NCBI GenBank assembly: GCA_031253625.1
Contig: JAIRVZ010000100.1
Location: forward strand, 1-50,719
Source: Dysgonamonadaceae bacterium
GTDB taxonomy: Bacteria > Bacteroidota > Bacteroidia > Bacteroidales > Azobacteroidaceae
Length of the DNA: 50,719 bases
Direction: 5' to 3'
The translations under genes were made by a program, and so were the position numbers. Shown piece by piece: positions 1 to 7,689 of the stretch. Positions within the stretch are counted from its first letter, which is position 1. Each line of letters opens with the position of its first letter. The notes under the pieces were generated by a model that saw only the letters and a program-made list of their open reading frames with translations, was not told where the DNA came from and did no database searches.

Positions 1-636
1 CAATATCTTTGAAGTAGTATTTGCCATTACAATAGTTAAGGCTATTGCCCAAAGCCAAAAGGAATACATTTGTTTATTGTACAGCTGGCGATGTACTCGA
101 GGAGCGACTTTTTTCAGGATAAGCGCTAAAATAAGAGGACCCACTAACAAAGGAAACACCTTGGCACAAATGGTTAAGAACGAATGAATAAAACTCAAAT
201 CTTCGCCCAGACCATGCGCACCGATAGCTGAAAAAATACTCGGAGCCAAAAAAGCAACCGAAAGGGTACTAAGTATACAATATGCGGCCATGCTTGCAAC
301 ATTTCCCCCTAAAAGGCCGGCAATAACAGCTGAAGCCGCTGCTGCCGGAGCCAATACGCAAATCATAGTGCCTTCACCTAAATCCGGATTGAAAGGCTTA
401 AGGAGAAAATAGACCAATAAACATCCGACAAACTGTACACAACCCATCCATAAATGAAGAGGCGTAGGCCGGAGATTTCGGAGTGATACCTTGCAATAAG
501 TAATCAACAGTATGGCAAAAAGAAGATACGGTGTCATAAAAGACACTTTGGCAATGAAGTTGTGAAAAACAATACCTGTAATCATACAGATAAAAAGCGA
601 ATTGTCCTTAAAGAACTTCAGGAATTTACTAAGCAT
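1..636 (-). CDS. Bile acid:sodium symporter (BASS) family transporter, 3' end cut by window edge
   Basis: Reading the minus strand from an ATG at 634-636 gives an open frame to the window edge with no stop: 212 residues of a hydrophobic protein starting MLSKFLKFFKDNSLFICMI. Several membrane segments are visible. A small-residue stretch at about residues 96-113 (APAAAASAVIAGLLGGN) resembles the conserved core of the BASS family, which couples sodium to uptake of bile acids or other organic anions. The C-terminal third is outside the window, so substrate and completeness cannot be judged. The GH30 gene ends 7 bases upstream on the same strand, so the two may share a transcript. The family call rests on the hydrophobic pattern and this motif only. 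Confidence 0.65.
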   Translation of the reverse strand, partial: MLSKFLKFFKDNSLFICMITGIVFHNFIAKVSFMTPYLLFAILLITYCKVSLRNLRPTPLHLWMGCVQFVGCLLVYFLLKPFNPDLGEGTMICVLAPAAAASAVIAGLLGGNVASMAAYCILSTLSVAFLAPSIFSAIGAHGLGEDLSFIHSFLTICAKVFPLLVGPLILALILKKVAPRVHRQLYNKQMYSFWLWAIALTIVMANTTSKIL

Positions 637-643
637 CTTCTTA

Positions 644-2134
644 CTATGGAATCAATATTTTTCTTGAACTTACACTGCCGTCCGACATAAGACTTTTTAC
701 GACGTAGATTCCTTTTAGATTGTTTTTTTCGGGAGATACTTTTTGACCCATTATTGTATAATATTCTTCCGACAATACGGTAGGCATATTTTTAATTTCT
801 CCGATAGCGTTCGCTCCACTTTTTGTAAACACAAGCGTTGTAACGCTCGAAACTCCAATGTTAACTTTCGGACTGGAAGTTTCTTCCATATCGATAACGG
901 TTTCTTTCATGTTCATATCCGCAGCCTCTGTGGTTGTAACGCATATTCCAGACGAAGCAAGAAATGGCAAATTAACAGTTAACGAATAGTCATAAGTCGC
1001 TGAATTATTAATTACCATCATTATAACTTTATCTCCAGTTTCGGATAGATATGCTGAACCACTTAACGTGCTGAATTGACCGCCAAAAACATGCTCGATA
1101 CGAGTGCTGCCGGTAGTATATTTCGCATAATGAGCAAGTATATAACCACGTTTGGTTATTTCGCCGGTTTTGGTTCCGCGAGTGTTGTCGCCCAACATTC
1201 CGTAGTAACGCTTGGCGGCATAATGTACCCATGCATTTACATCTGCTAACATACAATCATTTATTGCTTTGGTAAAATCAAAAGCATCTCTCGACCAGCT
1301 GAAGTTATATTTTGTATCATTTGCGGGTGTACCATCAGGAACCCAATTAATCAGGTATTCCGATTGCCAAATTTCTTTGCCTTTTGCTGCGAGTTTTTTG
1401 TGAGCAGTGCCGGGATTGTGATTATTTCCGTATTGATGTCCGGCATAAACGTCAAATAAGTCAAAAACATCGTCGGCATTCAAAGCATTCACATAACTAT
1501 CACTTGAAAATGGTACAGTTTCGGGAGCCATGACTTTACAACTAATTTTAGAACGATGTTCTTTCAAAAATTCAACCATCTCCGCAGGTGTCCAGCGACA
1601 ACCGGCATATCCCACATCCCAATCCGGCTCATTCTGAATAGAAATGGCATCAAGTTCAACACCATTTTTTCGTAGAAAAACTACAAACTTGTTCAGATAT
1701 TCGGCATAATCTCCGTAATGTTCTTTTTTCAGAGAACCATTTTGTATATTGTTGTTTGTTTTCCATGCAGGAGGCATTGACCAGGGACTTGCAAAAACAA
1801 TCAACCCAAGTTCTTTGCCCAATTTAGCTGTCGAAATGACTTGCTGCCAACTGCTTTCGGGATTTGTAGTTGAACCGATTGGAATATAAAGACGCATGAT
1901 ATTATATTTCAGTTCGCTGTTTTCACCCCAAATTTTTCTGATTTCAGCAGTTGTCATGTGATTATATCCAAACTGCGGACTGTTTACAAAACCACCAAAT
2001 CCGGTTATTTTTTGGTAAGTAACCTGGTCGTTAATCTTAACGGATGCTGTTCTTGTTTGTGCATGCGCAAAATTTTGCAATAGAATAATTGCACTAAATA
2101 AAATGGCTGCTTTGACAAATTTGTTGTGTTTCAT
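644..2134 (-). CDS. Secreted glycoside hydrolase family 30 (glucuronoxylanase-like) with C-terminal sorting tail
   Basis: 496 residues with an N-terminal signal peptide (about residues 1-26, ending AHAQ). The catalytic domain follows the GH30 pattern: ITGFGG at about 43-48, NEPDW with the putative acid/base Glu169, and EIWQSEY with the putative nucleophile Glu259. Family members hydrolyse xylan, glucuronoxylan or related beta-linked glycans by a retaining mechanism; the exact substrate cannot be read. The last 50 or so residues (YYTIMGQKV ... LKGIYVV ... RKILIP) look like a type IX secretion sorting domain or its Bacteroidales relatives, which implies surface delivery. No SusC/SusD pair or regulator lies nearby, so it is not in an obvious polysaccharide utilisation locus. 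Its promoter is divergent from that of the GT117 gene. Confidence 0.85.
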   Translation of the reverse strand: MKHNKFVKAAILFSAIILLQNFAHAQTRTASVKINDQVTYQKITGFGGFVNSPQFGYNHMTTAEIRKIWGENSELKYNIMRLYIPIGSTTNPESSWQQVISTAKLGKELGLIVFASPWSMPPAWKTNNNIQNGSLKKEHYGDYAEYLNKFVVFLRKNGVELDAISIQNEPDWDVGYAGCRWTPAEMVEFLKEHRSKISCKVMAPETVPFSSDSYVNALNADDVFDLFDVYAGHQYGNNHNPGTAHKKLAAKGKEIWQSEYLINWVPDGTPANDTKYNFSWSRDAFDFTKAINDCMLADVNAWVHYAAKRYYGMLGDNTRGTKTGEITKRGYILAHYAKYTTGSTRIEHVFGGQFSTLSGSAYLSETGDKVIMMVINNSATYDYSLTVNLPFLASSGICVTTTEAADMNMKETVIDMEETSSPKVNIGVSSVTTLVFTKSGANAIGEIKNMPTVLSEEYYTIMGQKVSPEKNNLKGIYVVKSLMSDGSVSSRKILIP

Positions 2135-2169
2135 TTGTATATAATTTTTATATAATCAACTAATTGATA

Positions 2170-2177
2170 CAAAAGTA
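2170..2177 (-). promoter_or_regulatory. -7 promoter box for the GH30 gene
   Basis: The minus strand reads TACTTTTG, an exact match to the Bacteroidota -7 consensus TAnnTTTG, 35 bases upstream of the GH30 start codon. It lies only 22 bases from the oppositely oriented box at 2200-2207, so the two promoters share their upstream DNA. Confidence 0.65.
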
Positions 2178-2199
2178 CGAATTTTTCATCTATGTTTAC

Positions 2200-2207
2200 T
2201 ATCTTTG
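2200..2207 (+). promoter_or_regulatory. -7 promoter box for the GT117 gene
   Basis: TATCTTTG matches TAnnTTTG exactly and is followed by GC, as often seen. It ends 28 bases before the ATG at 2236. This supports the 2236 start over in-frame upstream codons that would lie before or inside the promoter. Confidence 0.7.
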
Positions 2208-2235
2208 CGGCACTTTATTAAAAATTAAGAGAAAG

Positions 2236-5200
2236 ATGAAAAATTATAAATTGGTAAATAATCTAGTAGGTTGGTCTACATTTGTCGTTGCAGCAATCAC
2301 TTATCTGATGACAATGGAGCCGACAACAAGTTTTTGGGATTGTCCGGAATTTATTGCTTCAGCTTACAAGCTTCAAGTTGGTCACCCTCCCGGGAACCCT
2401 ATTTTCATGTTGACTGCCAATTTGTTTAGCCGATTGGCTTCCGACACGAGTCAGGTTGCGATTATGATTAATACCATGTCGGCACTTTTCAGTGCACTAA
2501 CAATACTTTTCCTTTTTTGGACAATTACTCATTTAGCTCGAAAAATTGTTGCTCCCGAAGGAAATCACAAAGGAGAAGGTATTAATTTAGGACAGATGAT
2601 AATTATTATGGGTTCGGGACTTATCGGTGCTTTAGCTTACACTTTCTCAGATACATTTTGGTTTTCTGCTGTTGAGGCGGAAGTTTACGCTTACTCATCG
2701 TTAATGACTGCATTGGTTTTTTGGTTAATCCTCAAATGGGAAAATGTAGCTGATGAACCTCATTCCAACCGCTGGCTGATTTTGATTGCTTATATGATAG
2801 GCTTATCCATTGCTGTTCACTTGTTGAATTTGCTTTGCATTCCTGCTATCGTTTTGGTTTATTATTACAAAAAATATCCGAATCCCAATTTGAAGGGGTC
2901 TTTGATTGCCTTGTTAATTTCATTCGGTCTTGTTGCAGCGATTCTTTTCGGGTTGGTTCAAGGGTTGGTTGAAGTCTGCGGCTGGTTCGAATTGTTATTC
3001 GTGAATGTATTCGGAATGCCTTACAACAGTGGTGTTATCTTTTATGTTATCCTTATTTTTAGCCTTTTGGTGTGGAGTATTCGGGAAACCATGCAGCCGG
3101 CACCCAACGAATTGCGGGTAAAAATATCCTTTATTCTGACCGTTGTTTTATTGGGTATTCCTTTTATTGGTTCCGGTTATGTTTTGGGTATCATTTTGAT
3201 TGTAGCATTGATAGGATTCATGTTTTGGAAAAAGACCAATCCTATGGTATTGAATACGATTCTTGTCAGTTTGTTTGTCATGACCATCGGATATTCTTCT
3301 TACGCACTGATTATGATTCGTTCATCAGCCAATCCTCCGATGGATCAAAATTCTCCCGAAGACATTTTTACATTGGGAGGTTATCTCAGCCGTGAACAAT
3401 ACGGTGATACGCCTTTGTTGTATGGCGAAACTTATGTTTCGGAAGTAAAACGTGAGGCTGAAGGAAATATGTGTGCACCGGTAACCAAAGATGGAGGTCC
3501 TGTATGGACGCGAATCATCAAGGAAAAAGATACAGACAGAGATCGTTATTTTGTTTCCATGAGGAAAACGAAATACGTCAATGTCGATGAGTTGAATATG
3601 ATTTTCCCGCGTATGTATAGTAAGGATCCGCGCCATATTCAAGCATATAAAGAATGGGGCAATATTGAAGGAAAACGTGTTGATTTTAGGAATTGTATTG
3701 ACCCGAAACGGCCAAATGATTCCGGAGAAACTTATACCGTTAAAAAACCCACATTTGCCGAAAATCTCCGCTTTTTCTTCAATTATCAGGTGAATTTCAT
3801 GTATTGGAGATATTTCATGTGGAATTTTTCCGGGCGACAAAATGATATACAAGGTCAAGGTGAAGTTTCTAACGGCAACTGGATTACCGGTATTAAATTC
3901 ATAGATGAACTCATGGTCGGGCCGCAAGATGATTTACCCGATGATATTGCCAAAAATAAGGGACATAATACTTATTTTATGCTGCCTTTGTTGCTGGGAA
4001 TTATCGGATTGCTGTATCAGTCATTATTCTGTGGAAACAAAGGAATTCAAGGCTTTTGGGTTGTATTTTTCCTTTTCTTTATGACCGGATTAGCCATCGT
4101 GCTTTATCTGAATCAAACTCCACTTCAGGTGCGTGAACGAGATTATGCTTATGCCGGTTCGTTCTATGCATTTTCTATTTGGATAGGATTGGGCGTAGCA
4201 GGTATTTCAAAATTACTGACTCGCTATGCAAAAATGAATCCTGTAGCTGCAGGCGTTCTTGCCACTGCTCTTTGTACGTTTATTCCTGTGAGAATGGCTG
4301 CCGAAAACTGGGATGATCATGATCGTTCTCGCCGGTTTGTTGCCCGCGATTTCGGTTACAATTATTTGGTAACTTGCGCACCGAATGCAATTATATTTAC
4401 CAATGGAGATAACGATACTTTTCCGCTTTGGTATGGGCAAGAAGTAGAAGGATTCCGGACAGATGTACGGGTTTGTAATTTAAGTTATCTGCAAACCGAC
4501 TGGTACATTGATCAAATGAAACGTCAGGCCTACGAATCAGAGCCATTACCCATCAGCTGGACACGCGCAGAATATCTACAAGGTCGTCGGGACGTAGCTT
4601 ATATATATGAAATGATGGACAAACCTGTCGATGTAGGTCAAATACTTGATCTAATCAGGTCGGGAGATGACCGATTAAGCAGAATGGCCGGGTTCAAGGA
4701 ACAAGTGGATATTATCCCATCGAAAAGACTTTCCATACCGATCGACGCTGAGGCTGTTATCCGGTCGGGACTTGTAAAAGAGAAAAATGCCGGTTGGATT
4801 CCCGAAGAATTTTTAATCAACTTAGGAAACAAAAGATATATCGCCAAGCACGAAATGATGATCTTGGAGATGTTGAGAAACAACACAGATTGGGAACGTC
4901 CTATTTATTATGCAGTTACCGTAGGTTCCGATCAATATTTGAATATGAAAGATCATTTCCGTCAGGATGGTATTGCTTATCGCATTATGCCATATAATGC
5001 AAAAGAAGTGGACAATACGGTTGGTACCGAAGAAATGTTCGATAACATAATGAACAAATACCGTTGGGGAAATGTTGCCGATCCGAAGATTTACATAGAC
5101 GAAAATGCGATGAGAATGTGCAAGACATTCCGGTCATTGTTCGGTACACTTTCCGATGCATTAATCAACGAGGGTAAAAATGAACAAGCCGAGCAAGTAT

Positions 5201-5568
5201 TGGATTATAGCGCAGAAGTACTTCCTCATATAACGGTTAGATATGATTATTCGGCGTTAAGCTTGGCTTCGGGATATATGAGGCTCAATCAAAACGAGAA
5301 AGCACTTGCTATTTACGATGAAATTGCAGCACATTCGATGAGAAATTTGAATTGGTATTTCAGATTGAGTCCAAATCATTTCAAGAGTGTTTTTGCGTTT
5401 ATCGAACAAGATTTATATGTTATGCGCGAAGTTCTGTCGGCACTTCATCAAATCGATCCGACGTTGGCAGAGAAATATTTGGAAGAATTTAGTATGTATT
5501 ATTCACAATACATGAAAATTATGGAATATAATCAAGGCCAAAGACAAGCCTCTCCGGAAAATAGATAA
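2236..5568 (+). CDS. DUF2723 / glycosyltransferase family 117 membrane protein
   Basis: 1110 residues. The N-terminal half has many membrane helices and the signature of the DUF2723 family (MEPTTSFWDCPEFIASAYKL, then GHPPGNP, at about residues 27-55). The family is thought to be a GT-C-like membrane glycosyltransferase of Bacteroidota, related in layout to protein O-mannosyltransferases. A second membrane block lies near residues 575-690. The C-terminal region is soluble and ends in helical, TPR-like sequence (about 960-1090). The reading frame is open further upstream, but a -7 box at 2200-2207 fixes the start at this ATG. A deacetylase gene follows 5 bases after the stop, suggesting a two-gene envelope glycan operon. 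Donor and acceptor are unknown. Confidence 0.85.
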   Translation: MKNYKLVNNLVGWSTFVVAAITYLMTMEPTTSFWDCPEFIASAYKLQVGHPPGNPIFMLTANLFSRLASDTSQVAIMINTMSALFSALTILFLFWTITHLARKIVAPEGNHKGEGINLGQMIIIMGSGLIGALAYTFSDTFWFSAVEAEVYAYSSLMTALVFWLILKWENVADEPHSNRWLILIAYMIGLSIAVHLLNLLCIPAIVLVYYYKKYPNPNLKGSLIALLISFGLVAAILFGLVQGLVEVCGWFELLFVNVFGMPYNSGVIFYVILIFSLLVWSIRETMQPAPNELRVKISFILTVVLLGIPFIGSGYVLGIILIVALIGFMFWKKTNPMVLNTILVSLFVMTIGYSSYALIMIRSSANPPMDQNSPEDIFTLGGYLSREQYGDTPLLYGETYVSEVKREAEGNMCAPVTKDGGPVWTRIIKEKDTDRDRYFVSMRKTKYVNVDELNMIFPRMYSKDPRHIQAYKEWGNIEGKRVDFRNCIDPKRPNDSGETYTVKKPTFAENLRFFFNYQVNFMYWRYFMWNFSGRQNDIQGQGEVSNGNWITGIKFIDELMVGPQDDLPDDIAKNKGHNTYFMLPLLLGIIGLLYQSLFCGNKGIQGFWVVFFLFFMTGLAIVLYLNQTPLQVRERDYAYAGSFYAFSIWIGLGVAGISKLLTRYAKMNPVAAGVLATALCTFIPVRMAAENWDDHDRSRRFVARDFGYNYLVTCAPNAIIFTNGDNDTFPLWYGQEVEGFRTDVRVCNLSYLQTDWYIDQMKRQAYESEPLPISWTRAEYLQGRRDVAYIYEMMDKPVDVGQILDLIRSGDDRLSRMAGFKEQVDIIPSKRLSIPIDAEAVIRSGLVKEKNAGWIPEEFLINLGNKRYIAKHEMMILEMLRNNTDWERPIYYAVTVGSDQYLNMKDHFRQDGIAYRIMPYNAKEVDNTVGTEEMFDNIMNKYRWGNVADPKIYIDENAMRMCKTFRSLFGTLSDALINEGKNEQAEQVLDYSAEVLPHITVRYDYSALSLASGYMRLNQNEKALAIYDEIAAHSMRNLNWYFRLSPNHFKSVFAFIEQDLYVMREVLSALHQIDPTLAEKYLEEFSMYYSQYMKIMEYNQGQRQASPENR

Positions 5569-5573
5569 CTTGT

Positions 5574-6188
5574 ATGTTTATAGAGAGGCCACCTGTAATC
5601 TATCGGATGTTATTTCCGGGTGCGATTTGGAGAATCAACCAATCGGATAAATGTGTGTATCTCACATTTGATGATGGACCTGTGCCCGAAATCACACCTT
5701 GGGTGTTAGATTTGCTGGATAAATACAATATCAAAGCTACGTTTTTTTGTGTTGGGGATAACGTCAGGAAATATCCCGAGACTTATCAACAGGTACTCGA
5801 TCGAGGGCATCTTGTCGGAAATCATACCTTCCATCATAAACAAGGAATCAGCAGCCGGACAAAGAATTTTGTGTTGAATGCCGCTTTAGCCGCCCGCTAT
5901 ATCGATAGTGAACTGTTTCGTCCGCCACATGGTCACATGCGTTTTCCGCAAGTTCTCAAATTAAGAAAAGATTATAAAATCATTATGTGGGATGTTGTAA
6001 CCCGCGATTACAGTAAGTATCTAAACGCAGAACAGGTTTTCCGGAACGTAAAGAAATATACACGCAATGGTTCTGTGATCGTATTTCATGATTCTATCAA
6101 AGCAGAGCCCCGCATGAAAGAGGCACTTCCCAAGTCTATCGAATGGTTGCTCGAACAAGGATATACTTTTAAGTTAATTGAAAATTGA
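5574..6188 (+). CDS. Polysaccharide deacetylase family protein (NodB homology domain, CE4)
   Basis: 204 residues, nearly all one NodB domain. Motifs appear in order: TFDDGP (31-36), NHTFHH (83-88), RPPHG (116-120) and VFHDS (170-174). Asp34, His84 and His88 would form the metal triad and His172 the catalytic base. Family members remove N- or O-acetyl groups from peptidoglycan, chitin-like polymers or other glycans. No signal peptide or membrane anchor is visible, although residues 8-20 are mildly hydrophobic. The gene starts 5 bases after the GT117 stop, so the two are probably co-transcribed and may act on the same envelope glycan. The substrate is not identifiable. Confidence 0.88.
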   Translation: MFIERPPVIYRMLFPGAIWRINQSDKCVYLTFDDGPVPEITPWVLDLLDKYNIKATFFCVGDNVRKYPETYQQVLDRGHLVGNHTFHHKQGISSRTKNFVLNAALAARYIDSELFRPPHGHMRFPQVLKLRKDYKIIMWDVVTRDYSKYLNAEQVFRNVKKYTRNGSVIVFHDSIKAEPRMKEALPKSIEWLLEQGYTFKLIEN

Positions 6189-6190
6189 AA

Positions 6191-6493
6191 TTATTTTCTT
6201 ATTAGTGAGCCGTGTATAATACGATGAATTAGGACGTAACGACCATGAATTGTGTATATAACCGTAAAACCCTTGTAGCCAACAGTTCGCGCATTCATCC
6301 CATAGCGAAGTACATCTTGATAAGTGGATATAGCATAAACAGTAGCATAGATTTCGAGATCAGTTATACAAGCATAAATACCACGCAGGAAATTTTCAGC
6401 GGCAAGAGGGGCAAACAACATCTGCTCAATGTAATCATACACTTTTCCTATGTCAAGTTTGGCTTTTTTTGACAATTTTACGCAATACAGCAT
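6191..6493 (-). CDS. RelE/ParE-family toxin of a type II toxin-antitoxin pair
   Basis: 100 residues with the length and pattern of the ParE/RelE superfamily: an N-terminal strand (MLYCVKLSKKAKLDI), two helices containing DYIEQMLFAPLAAENFLRGI, then a strand-rich C-terminus (GYKGFTVIYTIHGRYVLIHRIIHG). RelE toxins cleave mRNA on the ribosome and ParE toxins poison gyrase; the sequence alone does not separate these. A small gene with its own promoter ends 12 bases upstream on the same strand and fits as the antitoxin. The toxin stop lies only 2 bases from the convergent deacetylase stop. Confidence 0.8.
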   Translation of the reverse strand: MLYCVKLSKKAKLDIGKVYDYIEQMLFAPLAAENFLRGIYACITDLEIYATVYAISTYQDVLRYGMNARTVGYKGFTVIYTIHGRYVLIHRIIHGSLIRK

Positions 6494-6505
6494 TTAAAAA
6501 CAATT

Positions 6506-6682
6506 TTACAATGTTAAGTTGAGGCCAAGCCGCTTGTATGCAAGTTCTTCCATGTGAACTTTGAACTCTTCGAGCGTAACAAATTCTTCTTCGGACAGAG
6601 GTAATGGCATATTGTCGAATTCGTCTACTGTCCGTACAACAGGCGGATGGTCTTTGATGTCGTTAATTAGTATGGTCGTCAC
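6506..6682 (-). CDS. Small putative antitoxin upstream of the RelE/ParE toxin
   Basis: A 58-residue frame on the minus strand, starting at a GTG (6680-6682). It reads MTTILINDIKDHPPVVR, then an acidic stretch (about residues 20-42, LPLSEEEFVTLEEF) and a positively charged end (ELAYKRLGLNLTL). No ATG is available and a stop lies two codons upstream of the GTG. Small size, acidity, the 12-base spacing to the toxin and a -7 box 26 bases upstream all fit an antitoxin. I do not recognise the family, and no ribbon-helix-helix or helix-turn-helix is obvious. Confidence 0.6.
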   Translation of the reverse strand: MTTILINDIKDHPPVVRTVDEFDNMPLPLSEEEFVTLEEFKVHMEELAYKRLGLNLTL

Positions 6683-6708
6683 GCTTAATTATTTTCTAGA
6701 TTACAGAA

Positions 6709-6716
6709 CAAAGATA
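6709..6716 (-). promoter_or_regulatory. -7 promoter box for the toxin-antitoxin operon
   Basis: The minus strand reads TATCTTTG followed by T, an exact TAnnTTTG match, 26 bases upstream of the antitoxin GTG. It supports expression of the pair from its own promoter. Confidence 0.6.
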
Positions 6717-6771
6717 GAGAATAATTACGGATAATACAATCATCATTACTAATGGTTATTACTATTTTTTC

Positions 6772-6779
6772 TACCTTTA
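6772..6779 (+). promoter_or_regulatory. Possible -7 box for queG
   Basis: TACCTTTA differs from TAnnTTTG at the last base and is followed by TCGC. It lies 15 bases before the queG ATG. The match is imperfect and the leader would be very short. Confidence 0.35.
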
Positions 6780-6794
6780 TCGCAAAAATAAAAC

Positions 6795-7676
6795 ATGTTC
6801 TCCTCTCTAATTAAACAAAAAGCATTACAGTTAGGATTCGAAGCCTGTGGTATTTGCAAAGCAGAATTCACCAATGAACATGCCGAATACTTACACCAAT
6901 GGCTCGATAAGGGATATTACGGAGAAATGTCTTACATGAACAGAAATGTAGAAGTGCGTTCCGATTCATCTTTGTTGATTGAAAACGCTAAATCTGTTAT
7001 CGTTGTTGCCCTTAACTATTTTCCCGAAAAGAAACAGCATCCTGATGCTCCGCAATTTGCTTACCATGCTTACGGCAAAGATTATCATTTGGTTGTAAAA
7101 GAGAAATTACAACAACTCTACAACTATATTCAAGAACTATTTCCTGTTGACGGTAGAATTTTTTGCGATACTGCTCCTCTTTTGGAAAAATATCATGCAC
7201 AAAAAGCCGGATTGGGTTGGATTGGCAAAAACACTCAACTCATTATTCCCGGAAAAGGTTCGTTTTTCTCTTTAGGAGCAATTGTATTAAATCGCGAATT
7301 AGATTACGATACTCCCCAAGAAAACAGATGCGGAAACTGTCGCAAATGTGTGGATGCCTGTCCGACACAAGCACTTGTCGCTCCCGGATTATTAAATGCA
7401 ACTCGCTGTATCTCTTATCTTTCTATCGAAAATAAAAGTATGTTGGGAAAACCATTGTCCAACAATCAAATATACGGCTGCGATATTTGCAACAAGGCAT
7501 GTCCTCACAACCAACAAGCTAAAGCAACTATGGTTGAGGAGTTCAAGCCTTCTGATGCTTTTTTGAATTTAGATAAGGAGCAAATCTTGCAAATGAATGA
7601 GGATACTTTTAACGATATTTTCAAAGAATCAGGTGTTAAAAGAATCGGGTTAAAAGGGTTGCTAAAAAATCTTTAG
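6795..7676 (+). CDS. queG: Epoxyqueuosine reductase QueG
   Basis: 293 residues. QueG performs the last step of queuosine synthesis, reducing epoxyqueuosine at the wobble base of certain tRNAs using a cobalamin cofactor and two 4Fe-4S clusters. The putative catalytic Asp125 lies in FCDTAPLLEKYHAQKAGLGW. The ferredoxin-like part has Cys179, Cys182, Cys185 and Cys189, then Cys205, and a second group Cys229, Cys232 and Cys236 followed by PHN. The protein is of the short form, without the extra HEAT-repeat C-terminus of some QueG proteins. It is a single gene, convergent with the TonB-dependent receptor 13 bases away. Confidence 0.93.
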   Translation: MFSSLIKQKALQLGFEACGICKAEFTNEHAEYLHQWLDKGYYGEMSYMNRNVEVRSDSSLLIENAKSVIVVALNYFPEKKQHPDAPQFAYHAYGKDYHLVVKEKLQQLYNYIQELFPVDGRIFCDTAPLLEKYHAQKAGLGWIGKNTQLIIPGKGSFFSLGAIVLNRELDYDTPQENRCGNCRKCVDACPTQALVAPGLLNATRCISYLSIENKSMLGKPLSNNQIYGCDICNKACPHNQQAKATMVEEFKPSDAFLNLDKEQILQMNEDTFNDIFKESGVKRIGLKGLLKNL

Positions 7677-7689
7677 GTTTCTCGCTGAC

